From contig JYIP02000013.1 in the NCBI GenBank assembly GCA_001051155.2, positions 310,001 to 374,000 of the forward strand: a DNA stretch of 64,000 bases, written 5' to 3'. The translations under genes were made by a program, and so were the position numbers. The DNA is from Chrysoporthe austroafricana. Its lineage: Eukaryota > Ascomycota > Sordariomycetes > Diaporthales > Cryphonectriaceae. The notes under the pieces were generated by a model. That model saw only the letters and a program-made list of their open reading frames with translations, was not told where the DNA came from and made no database searches. Below, piece by piece: positions 1 to 10,104 of this stretch (its first letter is position 1; the number at the start of each line of letters is the position of its first letter).

Positions 1-662
1 AGATGCAACTACCCGGAAGGGGCCGGCTGGGGTCCGTTGCCCCTTCTACTGGTGGGCCGCATATTAGCGGGGCCTGTGCGCGTTATTTGTTGTTGGCCGG
101 AGCTCTGGCAGCTCCCAGCCCGCCGCGGCCAGCCCTGCAGGTCTTGGCTGGGGGCTGATTTTCGTGGAGCGGGTGGCGGCAGGATTAAGCTCGCTCGAGG
201 ACTGCACCACACGACACACCCGCCAACAACACCACCCCTCCCTCCAACCACGGCCAGCAGCACCCTGCCCCGATTCTCACGAGGCGTCTGACACCACGGC
301 CAGCCCAATTGACCGGTGTCCGTCCCCTCTTCTTCTTCTTCTTTTCTTTCCCCCCCTTGACCGTGTCACTCGAGGCCGACCGCCAGCCCTCTGAGGGGCC
401 CAGGGCAGACGCGTTGCCGTCCTCTCCAACCACACATCCGGCTTTTGTTCTTTCAAGTCCAAGTCGAGCCATCCTATCGCGCCACGGCGCGCCGCGTCAC
501 GGTCCAGTCCAGTCTCGACAGTCCCACGCAGTCCCACGCAATCCCACGCGACGCGGGATCATCACATCTATACGCATACACGCAGAGCATGTTGACCTAG
601 ACCACCATACTTACATGGCAGCCGTATCTCTATCGCCCTCCCCCATCTCTTATCCCTCCACC
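1..662 (+). promoter_or_regulatory. 5' flank/promoter of the Dbf4-like gene
   Basis: No convincing ORF is seen here. The stretch contains an ACGCGT hexamer at 409-414, the MluI cell-cycle box bound by MBF in yeasts. It also contains three tandem 10-bp units at 521-550 (GTCCCACGCA, GTCCCACGCA, ATCCCACGCG) that run straight into ACGCG, so a second near-MCB site forms at the junction. Yeast Dbf4 is cell-cycle regulated, so a G1/S-type promoter is a reasonable inference. C/T-rich tracts around 330-355 are typical of fungal core promoters. Confidence 0.5.
521..550 (+). repeat. 10-bp tandem repeat x3 in Dbf4 promoter
   Basis: Three consecutive decamers (GTCCCACGCA, GTCCCACGCA, ATCCCACGCG) followed by ACGCGGG. 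The 10-bp period would put each copy on the same face of the helix. The last copy plus flank gives CACGCGACGCG, which resembles overlapping MCB-type sites. Confidence 0.7.
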
Positions 663-2727
663 ATGTCCAGCAGGCGGGTTCCTCTCTCCTCCAACCCGAA
701 CGTCGCCAACTCCCCCGTGCGAAACCACTCCTCCGCCCTGGCCTCCGTCCTGGGCAAGCACCGCCAGCAGAAGAGGGCCTACGCCAGCGTCCAGCGGGAG
801 GAGCCCTATGGCCAGCCGCCCCCGGCCAAGAAGAAGCTGTTGAACGACGGCACCGAGCAGCCCCTCAGGTCCCCCGTCCGCCAGGTCAAGGTCATCAGGA
901 GAGACCTCGCCCGGGCCTACAAGGATGAGAAGACCTCACAAACCTCGGGCCCCAAGGCCGCCCTGCAGGAGGACGAGGCCGCCCGCATGCGGCGCTGGAA
1001 GGAGGTCACGCGGCGTAACTTTCCCTGTTACGTCTTCTACCTCGAGAGCTGCCCCGGCGAGCAGAGGTCGAAGCTGGTCAAGCAGTTGACCCAGCTGGGC
1101 GCCGTGAGTCCGGACCAGACCGAGAGCAGCCCGTGCCCTGGAATTGCCGCTGATAGACAGATCACCGACAGCGCGAGGAGAAGTTCTTCTCAAAAGACAT
1201 TACCCATGTCATCACCACCCGCTCGATCCCTACCGAAAAGCCCGCCCGCGGGCATGCCGACGACGCTCCCACCTCGATCCAGACCCAGCGCGGCCAACAC
1301 GAGATGCCCAAGACCATCGACCCCTCGCTCCTCAGCCGTGATACCAACGTCAGGGATATTCGGAGGCGCCTGCTTGAGAGCACCAGGAAGGTGCCTGTGG
1401 CTCCTGCCATGGAGGAGAATGCCCCGAAGCAGCCCGCCGCCTCGCGAAACACCGACATACTGATCCGTGCCCAAGAGATGAACAAGAAGATATGGCACGT
1501 CACCAAACTGCAACGCGTGTTCGAAGTCATGTTCGATCCGAACCCGTTTGGCATGAACGCCGACGCTCCCAAAGCCGCCGAAGAGACCAACCTCGCGCAG
1601 CTTCTCAACAAGGAGCGGACCAACGGTCCTTCCGATCGCGACCCGACCGTGGCGACCAAGGAGCTGCTCTACTTCAAGGGCCCCTACATCTACATCTACG
1701 ATATCGAGGAGAAGCAGAAGCCGATCATGGTCAGGGAGTATCCCAAGGTGGCCGACAAGAAGGATGGAGAATGGCCCCAGTTCCGAGCCACCTCGAATGG
1801 CCGGTGCCCCTTCGTGGAGGACGAGGATCCGAGCGAGCGCAAGCGTCGGGTGGAGAAGCAGACGCGCGAGAAGGTGCGCAAGGAGAGGATGGTCGCCGAG
1901 GCTGCTCCGGAGCTGAAGCCGCCACCTGCCCCGGAGGCGAAGCCGGTCATCGGAAAGAGATCTCTCTCTGAGATGGAAGATGGCCACAACTCCCGACCCG
2001 GGCGTGCCCGCGTTCCCGAAATCTTCGACCTTGCCAAGGCGACCAACCCGCCCACCCTCGATTTTAGGCCTCAGAATGCCTTCACAAGCCGTGCTCGGTC
2101 TGCCCGCCTCTTCGCCGGCGAGCCTGTCGCCTCTGGCATGCAGCCTTCGAACATCACGTCCGCCATCCGGTCCCAGATGATCTCGTCCGCGACAGGTGTC
2201 CTAGGGGCCAAGGCGGGCACCAGCAAAGAGATGCACGGCCTTCAGCGCAAGGTCCTGCAGAAGGGTAGCGCGGCCTCGGCCAACCCGACCTCCCAGGACC
2301 TGAGCTCCCGCCGCCTTGCCGACATGAGTCTGGACAGGGGCCACTATCAGCGATCCGCAAGTCTCAGCTATGGTTCCCGGAAGCTGGGCCAGGTTGACGA
2401 GGATAAGGCAAAGGAGCATAAGAGGACCATGAGCGTCCCAGCCGCCGCCGCCGCCGCGCCGACGGCCAAGCCGAAGAAGCGCGACCTCAAGCCTGGCTAC
2501 TGTGAGAACTGCCAGGACAAGTTCAACGACTTCGAGGAGGTATGTGTCTAGCAATCCGACCTAGGTGATCAGGAACTAATCCAGTCGCGCAGCACATCAT
2601 ATCGAGGAAGCACCGGAAGTTCGCAGAGAACGACATGAATTGGTCCAAGCTGGACTCCCTTCTGGGCAAGCTTGAGCGAATCCCCAAATATGCCGACGAT
2701 CTGGACGGAGAGTCTTCGGACTTTTGA
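663..2727 (+). CDS. Dbf4/Dfp1-type regulatory subunit of Cdc7 kinase
   Basis: Activating subunit of the DDK (Cdc7-Dbf4) kinase, which phosphorylates MCM helicase at replication origins in the nucleus. Exons 663-1103, 1157-2539 and 2593-2727 join in phase to give 652 aa. The first intron (53 nt, GTGAGT...TAG) must use the TAG ending at 1156; this restores a continuous BRCT-like motif N (about residues 110-210, with EEKFFSKDITHVITT). Motif M is at about 321-343 (YIYIYDIEEKQKPIMVREY). The C-terminal Dbf4 zinc finger is C596-x2-C599-x9-H609-x5-H615 and is completed only by splicing the last intron. A basic N-terminus with KKK runs fits nuclear import. The 663 ATG has a CCACC context; an in-frame ATG at 615 would add 16 residues. 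The Aspergillus nidulans counterpart is nimO. Confidence 0.93.
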
Positions 2728-3913
2728 GCAAGCGGGGCGCTGCCCTGCGGAGGGAACTGTCGTCTCGGCTTCATTGCAACTGCTTAGCGCCCGGCGTCGT
2801 TTGCTTTGCTAACTGGTAGTATCGCTGCTGCATTTGAGCGCTGTGGCCACCGCGTCGGCTGTTTCGATGAGCATTTTCGTCACCCGTGGCACGCCGCAGG
2901 CCATGGTCTGCTCGGCATTTCTTGCTACAGTAATTTCGCTGTTTGGTTTCTGGTTCCGGGGGCCTGCATCACATTGCGCTCATCACAGCGTTTCCGAGCA
3001 AGAAGACTTCCATGATGCCACAAGACGGCGTCTACATTACAGCGGCATGCCTTCCTGCCGGCTAGCTTAATCTGTTCATGCATGATCGCCTTGTTACACG
3101 GAGGGCCAGCATCGCTCGCGTTTGGTTCCCCTTCGACTTTGAAGCATGGAGAGGCGAAAGAGGATGGCGCATGCATACAACGGTGTTTCATGGCGTTGGG
3201 TCGACTGGTTTTTTACTAAAACTTTTATGATGACGAACTTGAAGATGTGGGGGGGGGGGGACAAGACCTTGGTCGTTGAAGCAGATGCTTCAACCCTAAT
3301 TATCCGGACTAGTACACCGTCGTGGTGCTACTAACTCTGGCACCCAGGCCTGTTTGTGACGGACAGACGCGGTGTTCCCACGGCGGCGGCATCGCACTAG
3401 GAGATGTGTCGGGAACAAGAGCCCACGTATCTTAAGCTGTATGCATATACTATGTCAAGAATATGGACACTGATCCTCGGATTGGCAGTGGGGCGTATTC
3501 ACGAAAGGGTGCATCAGCCCTCGATGTAGGTGTTCTGGTGACACGCTCCAAGCAGCAAACTCCTGGTCTACTTATCGACCGCTCGGAGAGCGCTTGCTTC
3601 TGACGCAGTCCGTAATGCCTAATCAGTGCCATCATCGCGCATGCGGTAAGGCTGTAGCCTACTACGGACGTATATCTCGGCAGCCAATGTAGGGCAGTCG
3701 CGACCCCAGGTGCCCAGGCAAGCGGCTTATCGATAAGCAGTAGCTACCCCGCGGCGTCAACGACCTCATCCGCACACCTGACATCGTTCTAGAAAGTCGC
3801 CGCTCGCAGGCCCCTCCACCACTCCTACTACTGTAAGGACCGCTGCTACACTACCTTCGCACACATTCGCGTCCCTGCGCTGTCGATCGTTTGCCGAACC
3901 TCCGTCCGTCATC
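2728..3913. other. Intergenic, no gene seen
   Basis: About 1.2 kb between the Dbf4-like and Atg12 genes, holding the 3' end of the first and the promoter of the second. Small ORFs have no recognisable content. A 12-nt G run lies near 3249-3260. Nothing else is supported. Confidence 0.6.
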
Positions 3914-4473
3914 ATGTCCTCCTCGCCCCCTTCAGCGCCCACGCCCAGCGGCGCCGCGGCCGAGCCCGACATCCCCTCAACCTCCCCGTCTCCCGACCTG
4001 CCCCTGACCATGACCGCCTCGCTCATCCTCACCAGCCTCCCGCGCGACGCCGCCTCCGCCCTCGCCGAGGCTAACGCCAGCCTGTTCCCCGCCGACCAGA
4101 GGATCATCGTGCGGTTCAAGCCCGTCGGCGGCTCCGCGCCGCCCCTGTCGCAGAAGAGGGAACTGTCGAGGATCAGCGCCGCGGCGAAGTTCGAGGCCGT
4201 CGTCGCGTACTTGAGAAGGGTCCTGAAGGTCGGGGAGGGAGAGAGCCTGTTCCTGTATGTGAACTCGACGTTTGCGCCGGCGCTGGACGAGGTCGTGGGG
4301 AACCTGTGGAGGGTAAGTGCACCTGGGCACTTCCAGAAGCTCTCACAGAGAGGGGGGGTGGGTGTCGGAGAGGCCGGCGGTGCTGACATGCATGGCTGTG
4401 CCTCGAACAGTGCTTCAAGGATTCGAATGACCAGCTCAATGTTGGATACTCTCTGACGCCTGCGTTCGGCTGA
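3914..4473 (+). CDS. ATG12: Atg12, ubiquitin-like autophagy conjugation protein
   Basis: Ubiquitin-like modifier that is activated by Atg7 (E1), transferred by Atg10 (E2) and conjugated to Atg5; the Atg12-Atg5-Atg16 complex then promotes Atg8 lipidation. Exons 3914-4312 and 4411-4473 (GTAAGT donor, AACAG acceptor) give 153 aa. The first ~35 residues are Ser/Pro-rich and disordered, and the rest is the ubiquitin-like fold: [45 protein letters not shown]. The protein ends in ...YSLTPAFG, so it carries the free C-terminal Gly153 needed for conjugation; as in other Atg12 proteins, no residues follow that would need processing. The start context is ATCATGTCC. The stop lies 180 bp from the stop of the convergent panB-type gene. 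Confidence 0.95.
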
Positions 4474-4653
4474 GGAACACGACAACGCAACGGGCACACG
4501 AGTGAGGCACTGCATCTGCGCTGATCGCGCATGGCTATACTTTGGGGTGTCCAAAAAGAGACGGAGCCCACTGGCCATCGAGTTTACTCGCCCTGGATTG
4601 GACGCGCGACGTCCATGCCGCGCTAGAATACCTCGCCGCTCTGGCCCGTGTGT

Positions 4654-5769
4654 CTATATCGACTTCTCGAATGCTTCTAGCTCTTCCCTCGATATTGGGT
4701 ACGTGTGCTCCGGCGCCGGGTATGCCCGGCTCTTGACCTCATCCCGATACGCCTCCATGGCCCTCATGCTCTCAGCCCAGACGTCGCCATACTTCTTTAC
4801 GAACTTGGGCAGGAAGCGTCCGGGCGGGAAGTTGCCCATCATATCGATCTGCACCAGCACCTGGCCAGAGCATCCATTGCCCGCGCCGATGCCGATCGTC
4901 GGAATGGAGAGCCTCTTCGTGATGAGAGCGGCGACCTCAGCGGGCACGGCTTCCAGGACACAAGCAAACGCGCCGGCTTCCTGCACAGCCAGCGCGTCGT
5001 CGAGCACCCTGTGTGCGCCGGCCGCCGTCTTGCCCTGGACCCTGAAGCCCCCGAGGGCATTCTGCCTCTGCGGCGTGAGGCCGACGTGTGCCAGGACGGG
5101 GATGCCAGCCGTGGCGATGCGCTTGATGGAGGGGGCCATCTCCCGCCCGCCCTCGAGCTTGATGCCCTGCACGCGGCCGGTCTTGATGAAACGAATGGCT
5201 GTCTCTAGGGCCTGCTCGGGAGAGATCTCGTATGAGCCCATAGGGAGGTCGCCAACCTAGGAGGCGGTCAGCGGCTCAGCCCGGACAGGAGGGTGAGACA
5301 GAGAGTAAGAGTGAAATGAGACAAGGTACTGAGAAGGCGGTCCGCTTACGGTAAATGCAGACCTGGTCGCCCTCGCAACGCTCCGGCAATGCAACAGCAT
5401 CTCCTCCACCAAGACCTCGCTCGTGTCCTCCATCCCGAGAGCGACCATGGCGAGGCTGTCGCCGACGAGGATCATGTCCATGCCCGCCGCATCGCCGACG
5501 TGGGCGGATGGGAAGTCGTGGGCCGTGATCATGGTGATGGGCTCATTCTTCTTGTACATTGAGCGGAGCGTGGCGAGGGTGACCTTCTTTCTCGCTGCGG
5601 GCTGTGTCGTGCCTAGTGGTGAGTGGGAGCTGTGGCGCGTCTGGGCCAGGGGGAGGGCCGGGCGGGCGGCGAGAAGGGATGGTGGGAGCAGTGGTGAGGG
5701 TGAGCGAGGGTGCGGCGACGCCCGCGCCAGGGAGGCGCATGACCGTAGTGATGTCGAGAATGAATTCAT
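4654..5769 (-). CDS. panB: Ketopantoate hydroxymethyltransferase (3-methyl-2-oxobutanoate hydroxymethyltransferase)
   Basis: Catalyses transfer of a hydroxymethyl group from 5,10-methylene-tetrahydrofolate to 2-oxoisovalerate, the first committed step to pantothenate and CoA. Exon 1 is 5769-5350 and exon 2 is 5256-4654 (intron GTAAGC...CTAG, phase 0), giving 340 aa. Family motifs are intact: TAHDFPSAHVGDAAGMD and VGDSLAMV (metal-site Asp104), KLEGG (173-177), AHVGLTPQ, VLEAVP (Glu242 at the catalytic Glu position) and IGIGAGNGCSGQVLV. Residues 1-60 are rich in Arg, Ser, Ala and Pro with almost no acid, which suggests a mitochondrial presequence as in the A. nidulans enzyme. The upstream region begins with homopolymer tracts and an N, so the promoter sequence may be unreliable. 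Confidence 0.94.
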
Positions 5770-5847
5770 CCTGCAATGCGAGACACACAGACGATATGAG
5801 TCAGCCAGGCTCGTCGGTCCGGATGGCGGCGATGAGACCAGGGTGCC

Positions 5848-5848
<1 letters not shown>

Positions 5849-5917
<69 letters not shown>

Positions 5918-6034
5918 TGAACCTCTTGTTCCCTCTNGGGGCGGAGAGGAAGTTCCCCGGCGAGGGGGGAACCACAAGCGGGTTGGGGCCGCCGGGCCGG
6001 TCGGGCCGGGGGGGGGGGGTGGGGCCAGGGGGGC

Positions 6035-6068
<34 letters not shown>
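5849..6068. repeat. Homopolymer-rich block with an N (T61, G12, T33)
   Basis: A run of 61 T (5849-5909), a short unique piece, one N (5937), a G/C-rich skewed stretch with 12 G (6008-6019), then 33 T (6036-6068). It lies 80 bp upstream of the ketopantoate hydroxymethyltransferase start. Composition changes abruptly at both ends. This looks like collapsed or low-quality sequence around an assembly join rather than a biological element. Confidence 0.7.
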
Positions 6069-7372
6069 CGTTATTTTCCTTCCTTCTTGGTTGGAGATGA
6101 AGATTCAGCAACCGACTGGCCTCTCGATTGTAGAAGTAAGGGAGAAGACGGCAGCCATCCTCAGCGACGGGTGGTAACCTGCGAGGTGGTCGTTTTTATC
6201 GTCTCGAGGGCCTTATCATGATGATATTTGCAGGCGTAGAAAAGGGCATGTCGCGGCCAGCCCATGGCTTGCTTACATACTAGCAGTGTCTGCACTAAGT
6301 ACGAAAGGGACAAGGCGGACCGTGCGCTGGGACGAGCCGAGGCACTTTGATGGCCGCTGACAAGACAGACGACATATCACATACCACAGTATTATTATGG
6401 TGCTAGGACCAGCAGTGGAAGAGTCGTCGCTGATGGATATGTAAATACTTACGTGCAGGTGTCGTCTCTGCCTCGCTCTACCCTTCGCCCCAACGGCCCC
6501 TCACCTGAAACCCTAAGTACGCAGCCTTGGAGAAGGACAGCGACTTCGACGAAGCCCTCAACTAACTTCTCTCAGCATGCGAGGAAGAAACAGGAAAAAG
6601 AAGAAGAAGAAGAAGAAGCAGTTCTCTCCGTGACCCAGACTCATTGCCTCTGCGTATGATATAGTCCCTACACCGTCCACGGTCCGTCCTACCATATCAT
6701 AATGGTCCTTCTACCATAGTATGGCAACCAAGCAACTATCACTTATCGGCCAGCCATTGTCCTGTGACCGGGGTACCTCGGCCTACTGCTCCCCAGCCGT
6801 GCCATTCAGCCAGTAAGTACGAGATCTGGAGCCCACTGTGACACACCTGAGCACTTGGGCGCCTGGGCACTCTGGGCTTGACTTCTGCCCCCCGCCCCCC
6901 TCCATGCCCTCTTGCCCCTTGGCGGTTAGGCTACTTACCATGGTGGTACCCAGTAGCCCTTGTGCCCCTCCCGGTCCCCCAATCCACCAACCCCGACCCC
7001 GGCCCCTGGAGTCTGTACATAGCATGACGGTAACGTCAGGCATCTCGACTCGACTCACCTCACCCACCTCACCTCAAGCCTCGACCGGACACTGACTCCA
7101 AACAGCAGCTGCTTGTTTCCCGCTCTATTCTATCCCTCCCACCAGCACCTTCGATCCTCTCTGTCACCTTGTCTCCTTCTCGCACCTCTCGAGATCCAGA
7201 AATCCGCGCCTCTTTCCGCGCCTCTTTCCGCGCCGCCCACCACCCGCGAACACCCGCGCTGACGTCGTCGTCTCCTCCTCTCGCCTTTCCCTTTTCCGGC
7301 AAACGCCGACACCTCGAGAGGACCCCGAGAGGAGCTGCACCCGCGGTTCCTCGACTACCCCCCAGAGCCAAC
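6069..7372. other. Intergenic; promoter and 5' UTR of the Ubc8 gene
   Basis: No supported gene. A GAA-rich run lies at about 6597-6617. Near the 3' end a C/T-rich leader contains two copies of CGCGCCTCTTTC (about 7206-7230), consistent with a 5' UTR or core promoter for the following gene. Small ORFs here have no recognisable domain. Confidence 0.5.
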
Positions 7373-8515
7373 ATGACGAGCCCTAGACGGCGGATCGAGA
7401 CTGATGTGAGTAGACTCGTGGCCCGGGTCGAGATGTCGCGGTCGGGCGTAGCGTGTCTAGGTGCTAACCTTGCGTGTCGTCCCAGGTCATGAAGTACGTC
7501 CTCGGAGCACGACGGTGCAACTACCCTGTGTCCATGCGCGGTGGTCTTGCTAACGTACCTCTAGGATGTATGGACTACTCATCAACAACATCACACTCAT
7601 AATACTGATCTGGACAGGCTCATGAGCGACTACGAGGTCACACTGGTCAACGACAACAGTGCGTGCCCCCCCCCCTCTTCCCCAGACCGGACTCTCGGCG
7701 TTCTGACTGACTCTCGGCCGCAGTGTAAGAGATCCGCACCAGCGACAACCATCCCTCGCCCTGGCCCGTGCTCACGACTCTCGAACAGGCAGGAATTCTA
7801 CGTCAAGTTCAAGGGCCCCGCAGAAAGTCAGTCACGCCAAGAGAGGGGACGGCAGTGGAACCAGGGCTGACGAGCAGAGCAGCACCCTTTGAGGGCGGTG
7901 TCTGGAAGGTCCACGTCGAGTTGCCCGACCAGTACCCCTACAAGTCCCCCAGCATCGGCTTCACGAACCGGATCTTCCACCCCAATATAGACGAGCTGTA
8001 AGTGGACCACCGGGAACACCCACCGGGGAGCTTCCAGAACCACCACGAGCCGGAGCCAAGTGCTGGCGCGTGGAGGGCGCAGAGTCCGGCCGGGCTTTCG
8101 AGAGAGGGAGGCATTACTAAGGCGTGTCGCGTGCGATTTAGGTCCGGTTCCGTCTGCCTCGATGTCATCAACCAGACCTGGTCGCCCATGTACGATATGA
8201 TCAACATCTTCGAGGCATTCCTCCCTCACCTCCTGCGATACCCAAACCCCTCGGATCCTCTGAACGGCGAGGCCGCCGCGTTGATGCTTAGGGACCAGGC
8301 TTCATACGAGTCAAAAGTTCGGGGTAGGTGTTCACTGGCTGTCTGACACCCCTCATATGCTCACATCCGGAACAGAATATGTCCAACGATATGCGAGCAA
8401 AGATGCTGCTGAGGAGGCCGGTGCAGAGAGCGAGGACGACGATGACATGAGCTCTGTGGCGAGCTTTGGCGAGGATGATGATGAGGAGCCCGCGGGTCGC
8501 CTAGACGACGTGTGA
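7373..8515 (+). CDS. UBC8: Ubc8/UBE2H-type E2 ubiquitin-conjugating enzyme with micro-exons
   Basis: E2 enzyme; yeast Ubc8 supports GID/CTLH E3-dependent degradation of gluconeogenic enzymes. The product is 186 aa with HPN (74-76), catalytic Cys85 in GSVCLDV and an acidic tail rich in D, E and S, as in Ubc8/UBE2H. The model needs nine exons: 7373-7405, 7486-7493, 7565-7567, 7618-7658, 7724 (one nucleotide), 7789-7826, 7883-7997, 8142-8323 and 8376-8515. Every intron is GT-AG and the total is exactly 187 codons. The 3-nt exon supplies the second Met of VMKMLMSDYEV; the 1-nt exon supplies the T of the Met codon in NDNMQEFYV. With both, the N-terminus aligns without gaps to remembered yeast Ubc8, and Cys85 has the same number. 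Simpler models lose a residue or insert one by a weak GTGCCC donor. Confidence 0.92.
7565..7567 (+). other. UBC8: Predicted 3-nt micro-exon (GAT) of UBC8
   Basis: Preceded by CTCTAG and followed by GTATGG. Joined to AA upstream and GCTC downstream it reads AAG ATG CTC (K-M-L). Skipping it keeps the frame but deletes one residue from a conserved block (VMK-LMSD instead of VMKxLMSD). Confidence 0.7.
7724..7724 (+). other. UBC8: Predicted single-nucleotide exon (T) of UBC8
   Basis: The T is flanked by GGCCGCAG on the left and a near-perfect donor GTAAGA on the right. Joined to AACA upstream and GCAGGAATTC downstream it reads AAC ATG CAG GAA TTC (N-M-Q-E-F), the conserved family block. Direct joining without it shifts the frame. 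The only in-frame alternative uses donor GTGCCC at about 7663 and gives N-S-A-Q-E-F. Confidence 0.65.
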
Positions 8516-8997
8516 CCTGGCACCCGTCGGCAGCCAGATTTCCTTTTCCCCCTCAACGACGGCGTTATGATCAACATTGGTAGGTAGCGGGTTCACTTCT
8601 GGATGTTAGGGGCATGTCGTTCCTCTTCTTGGCCTTAGACGAATATGGGATTGCCAGACTGGATCAACACCGCTCAACAGCATTAGGGCCCAGGACGGCT
8701 GCCCGGACCGGACCCGGAAGGGGGTTGCTTTCAGAGGGGCACTGAACAGGGACGGATACTTGGATTTGCTTTTCAGGGAGTAATTATCGGAGTCTCTAGA
8801 ATCAACACTTGGGCAAATTTACCTACTCACGACTAACACACCCTCTGCGTAACGTGATGTGTCTTGAGGTAAGTACCTCGAGGCGATGTAGCCAAGTGTT
8901 AGTTCCAATTGAAATCTATGGGGTATCATGAAAGGGAGAAGGAAGATGGAAGGCAGTGAAAGAAGGACGAGTACTTGGTCGTCCATGGCAGGCCAGA
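8516..8997. other. Convergent 3' flanks, no gene seen
   Basis: Shared downstream region of the convergent Ubc8 (+) and CWC16-family (-) genes. It is moderately AT-rich around 8770-8930 and likely holds both 3' UTRs. No other element is recognised. Confidence 0.6.
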
Positions 8998-10104
8998 TCA
9001 GTCCGAGTCGTAGTCCACGAGGCCCGTCGAGGCGACGACCACCTTCTCAGCTGGTCGCTCGTCCGGCGGAGAGCTGGGTTCCCTCGCCGAACCTCGTTTC
9101 CTCTTCAGGCCGGGTATGAGAGAAGTAGGCTTCGCGGAGTCCCTCGTCCGGGGCTCCAGAAAGGGATCACTCGCCAGCCGGGTGTTACCGACAATCTCAG
9201 AGACCAGCGACTGCTTCATCTTTGAAGCGGTGAGCTCCGACTTCAGACCTCTCGGCGCCTTTCCGTCCCCCCTGCCCGGCCTCTCCTCGGCTATTGCTTC
9301 CGGCTGACCCCCACCGAACAATGGTTTCGCGAGCACCCTACCCTCCTCCCTACCCTCCTCCCCCTCTCGATCCGGCGCCGTGCCGAAATCCACCAGCCGC
9401 GCGCGCCGCGCATCGTCCTCGGTCTCCGGCAGCAACTCGATGCCCAGCCCTAACCTATCCTTAATCCCCTCCGCAGCCTCGGCCTCCTTCTCCCTCGCCT
9501 TCCGCCCGACCCGAAACGCCTTCCGCAGCGCCTGGTTCCTCGCGTACGGGTCGTCCCACTGCCGCGCGCTCGCCTCGCCGATCTCGTCGATCCGCGCCTT
9601 GGCCCTCTCCAGCGCGGCGCGGTCCTCGATGGTCTTCTCGAGGGTCGAGAAGGCGCTCTCCCGCTGCTCCTCGCGCTCGGCCGGCGTGACCAGCGGCCCG
9701 TCCCCGACGAGGCTGTCATCACCGGCCCTGTCCCCGCCGGTGTCCCTCCTCCTGCCGCCCGACACGACGACGTACGCGGTGTTCTTTGGGTCCGTCCGCA
9801 CCTCGATTACGCCGCCGCAGGCCGCGTGCCGCATGCGGAACGAGAAGATGGGGCTCGAGTAGTAGCTCCCGACCTTCTTCTTCTCGGCGTTGAACCGCAC
9901 GCCCTGGCCGATGATCTGGGGGTGCGGCCGGCAGTGGTCGCACCACACCGCGAAGGGCATCTCGAAGCGCACGGTCAGGATGCCCTCGGGGCGCAGCTTC
10001 GACGCGCGGGCGCCGAGAGCGTGGCCCTTGCCGGAGGCCTGGTTGGCGGAGAGGAGGCCCTCGTGCTCGGGGGGCACGTAACGGCCCATGTTGAAGCCTT
10101 GCAT
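8998..10104 (-). CDS. CWC16-family splicing factor, CCDC130/Saf4-like
   Basis: Intronless, 368 aa. The CWC16/Yju2 family comprises spliceosome-associated zinc proteins; the MQGFNMGRYVPPEHEG start and the NAEKKKVGSYYSSPIFSFRMR block identify the CCDC130/Saf4 branch rather than Yju2. Probable metal ligands are C55-x2-C58 (WCDHC) and H93-x2-C96 (RHAAC), so the second pair is His/Cys where animal CCDC130 has Cys/Cys; to my recollection this is usual in ascomycetes. TDPKNTAYVVVSG follows at about 104-116. The rest is charged, probably helical and disordered, and ends in LVDYDSD. Inferred role: nuclear, late spliceosome function. It is convergent with Ubc8, whose tiny exons depend heavily on accurate splicing; that adjacency is probably coincidental. 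Confidence 0.9.
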   Translation of the reverse strand: MQGFNMGRYVPPEHEGLLSANQASGKGHALGARASKLRPEGILTVRFEMPFAVWCDHCRPHPQIIGQGVRFNAEKKKVGSYYSSPIFSFRMRHAACGGVIEVRTDPKNTAYVVVSGGRRRDTGGDRAGDDSLVGDGPLVTPAEREEQRESAFSTLEKTIEDRAALERAKARIDEIGEASARQWDDPYARNQALRKAFRVGRKAREKEAEAAEGIKDRLGLGIELLPETEDDARRARLVDFGTAPDREGEEGREEGRVLAKPLFGGGQPEAIAEERPGRGDGKAPRGLKSELTASKMKQSLVSEIVGNTRLASDPFLEPRTRDSAKPTSLIPGLKRKRGSAREPSSPPDERPAEKVVVASTGLVDYDSD

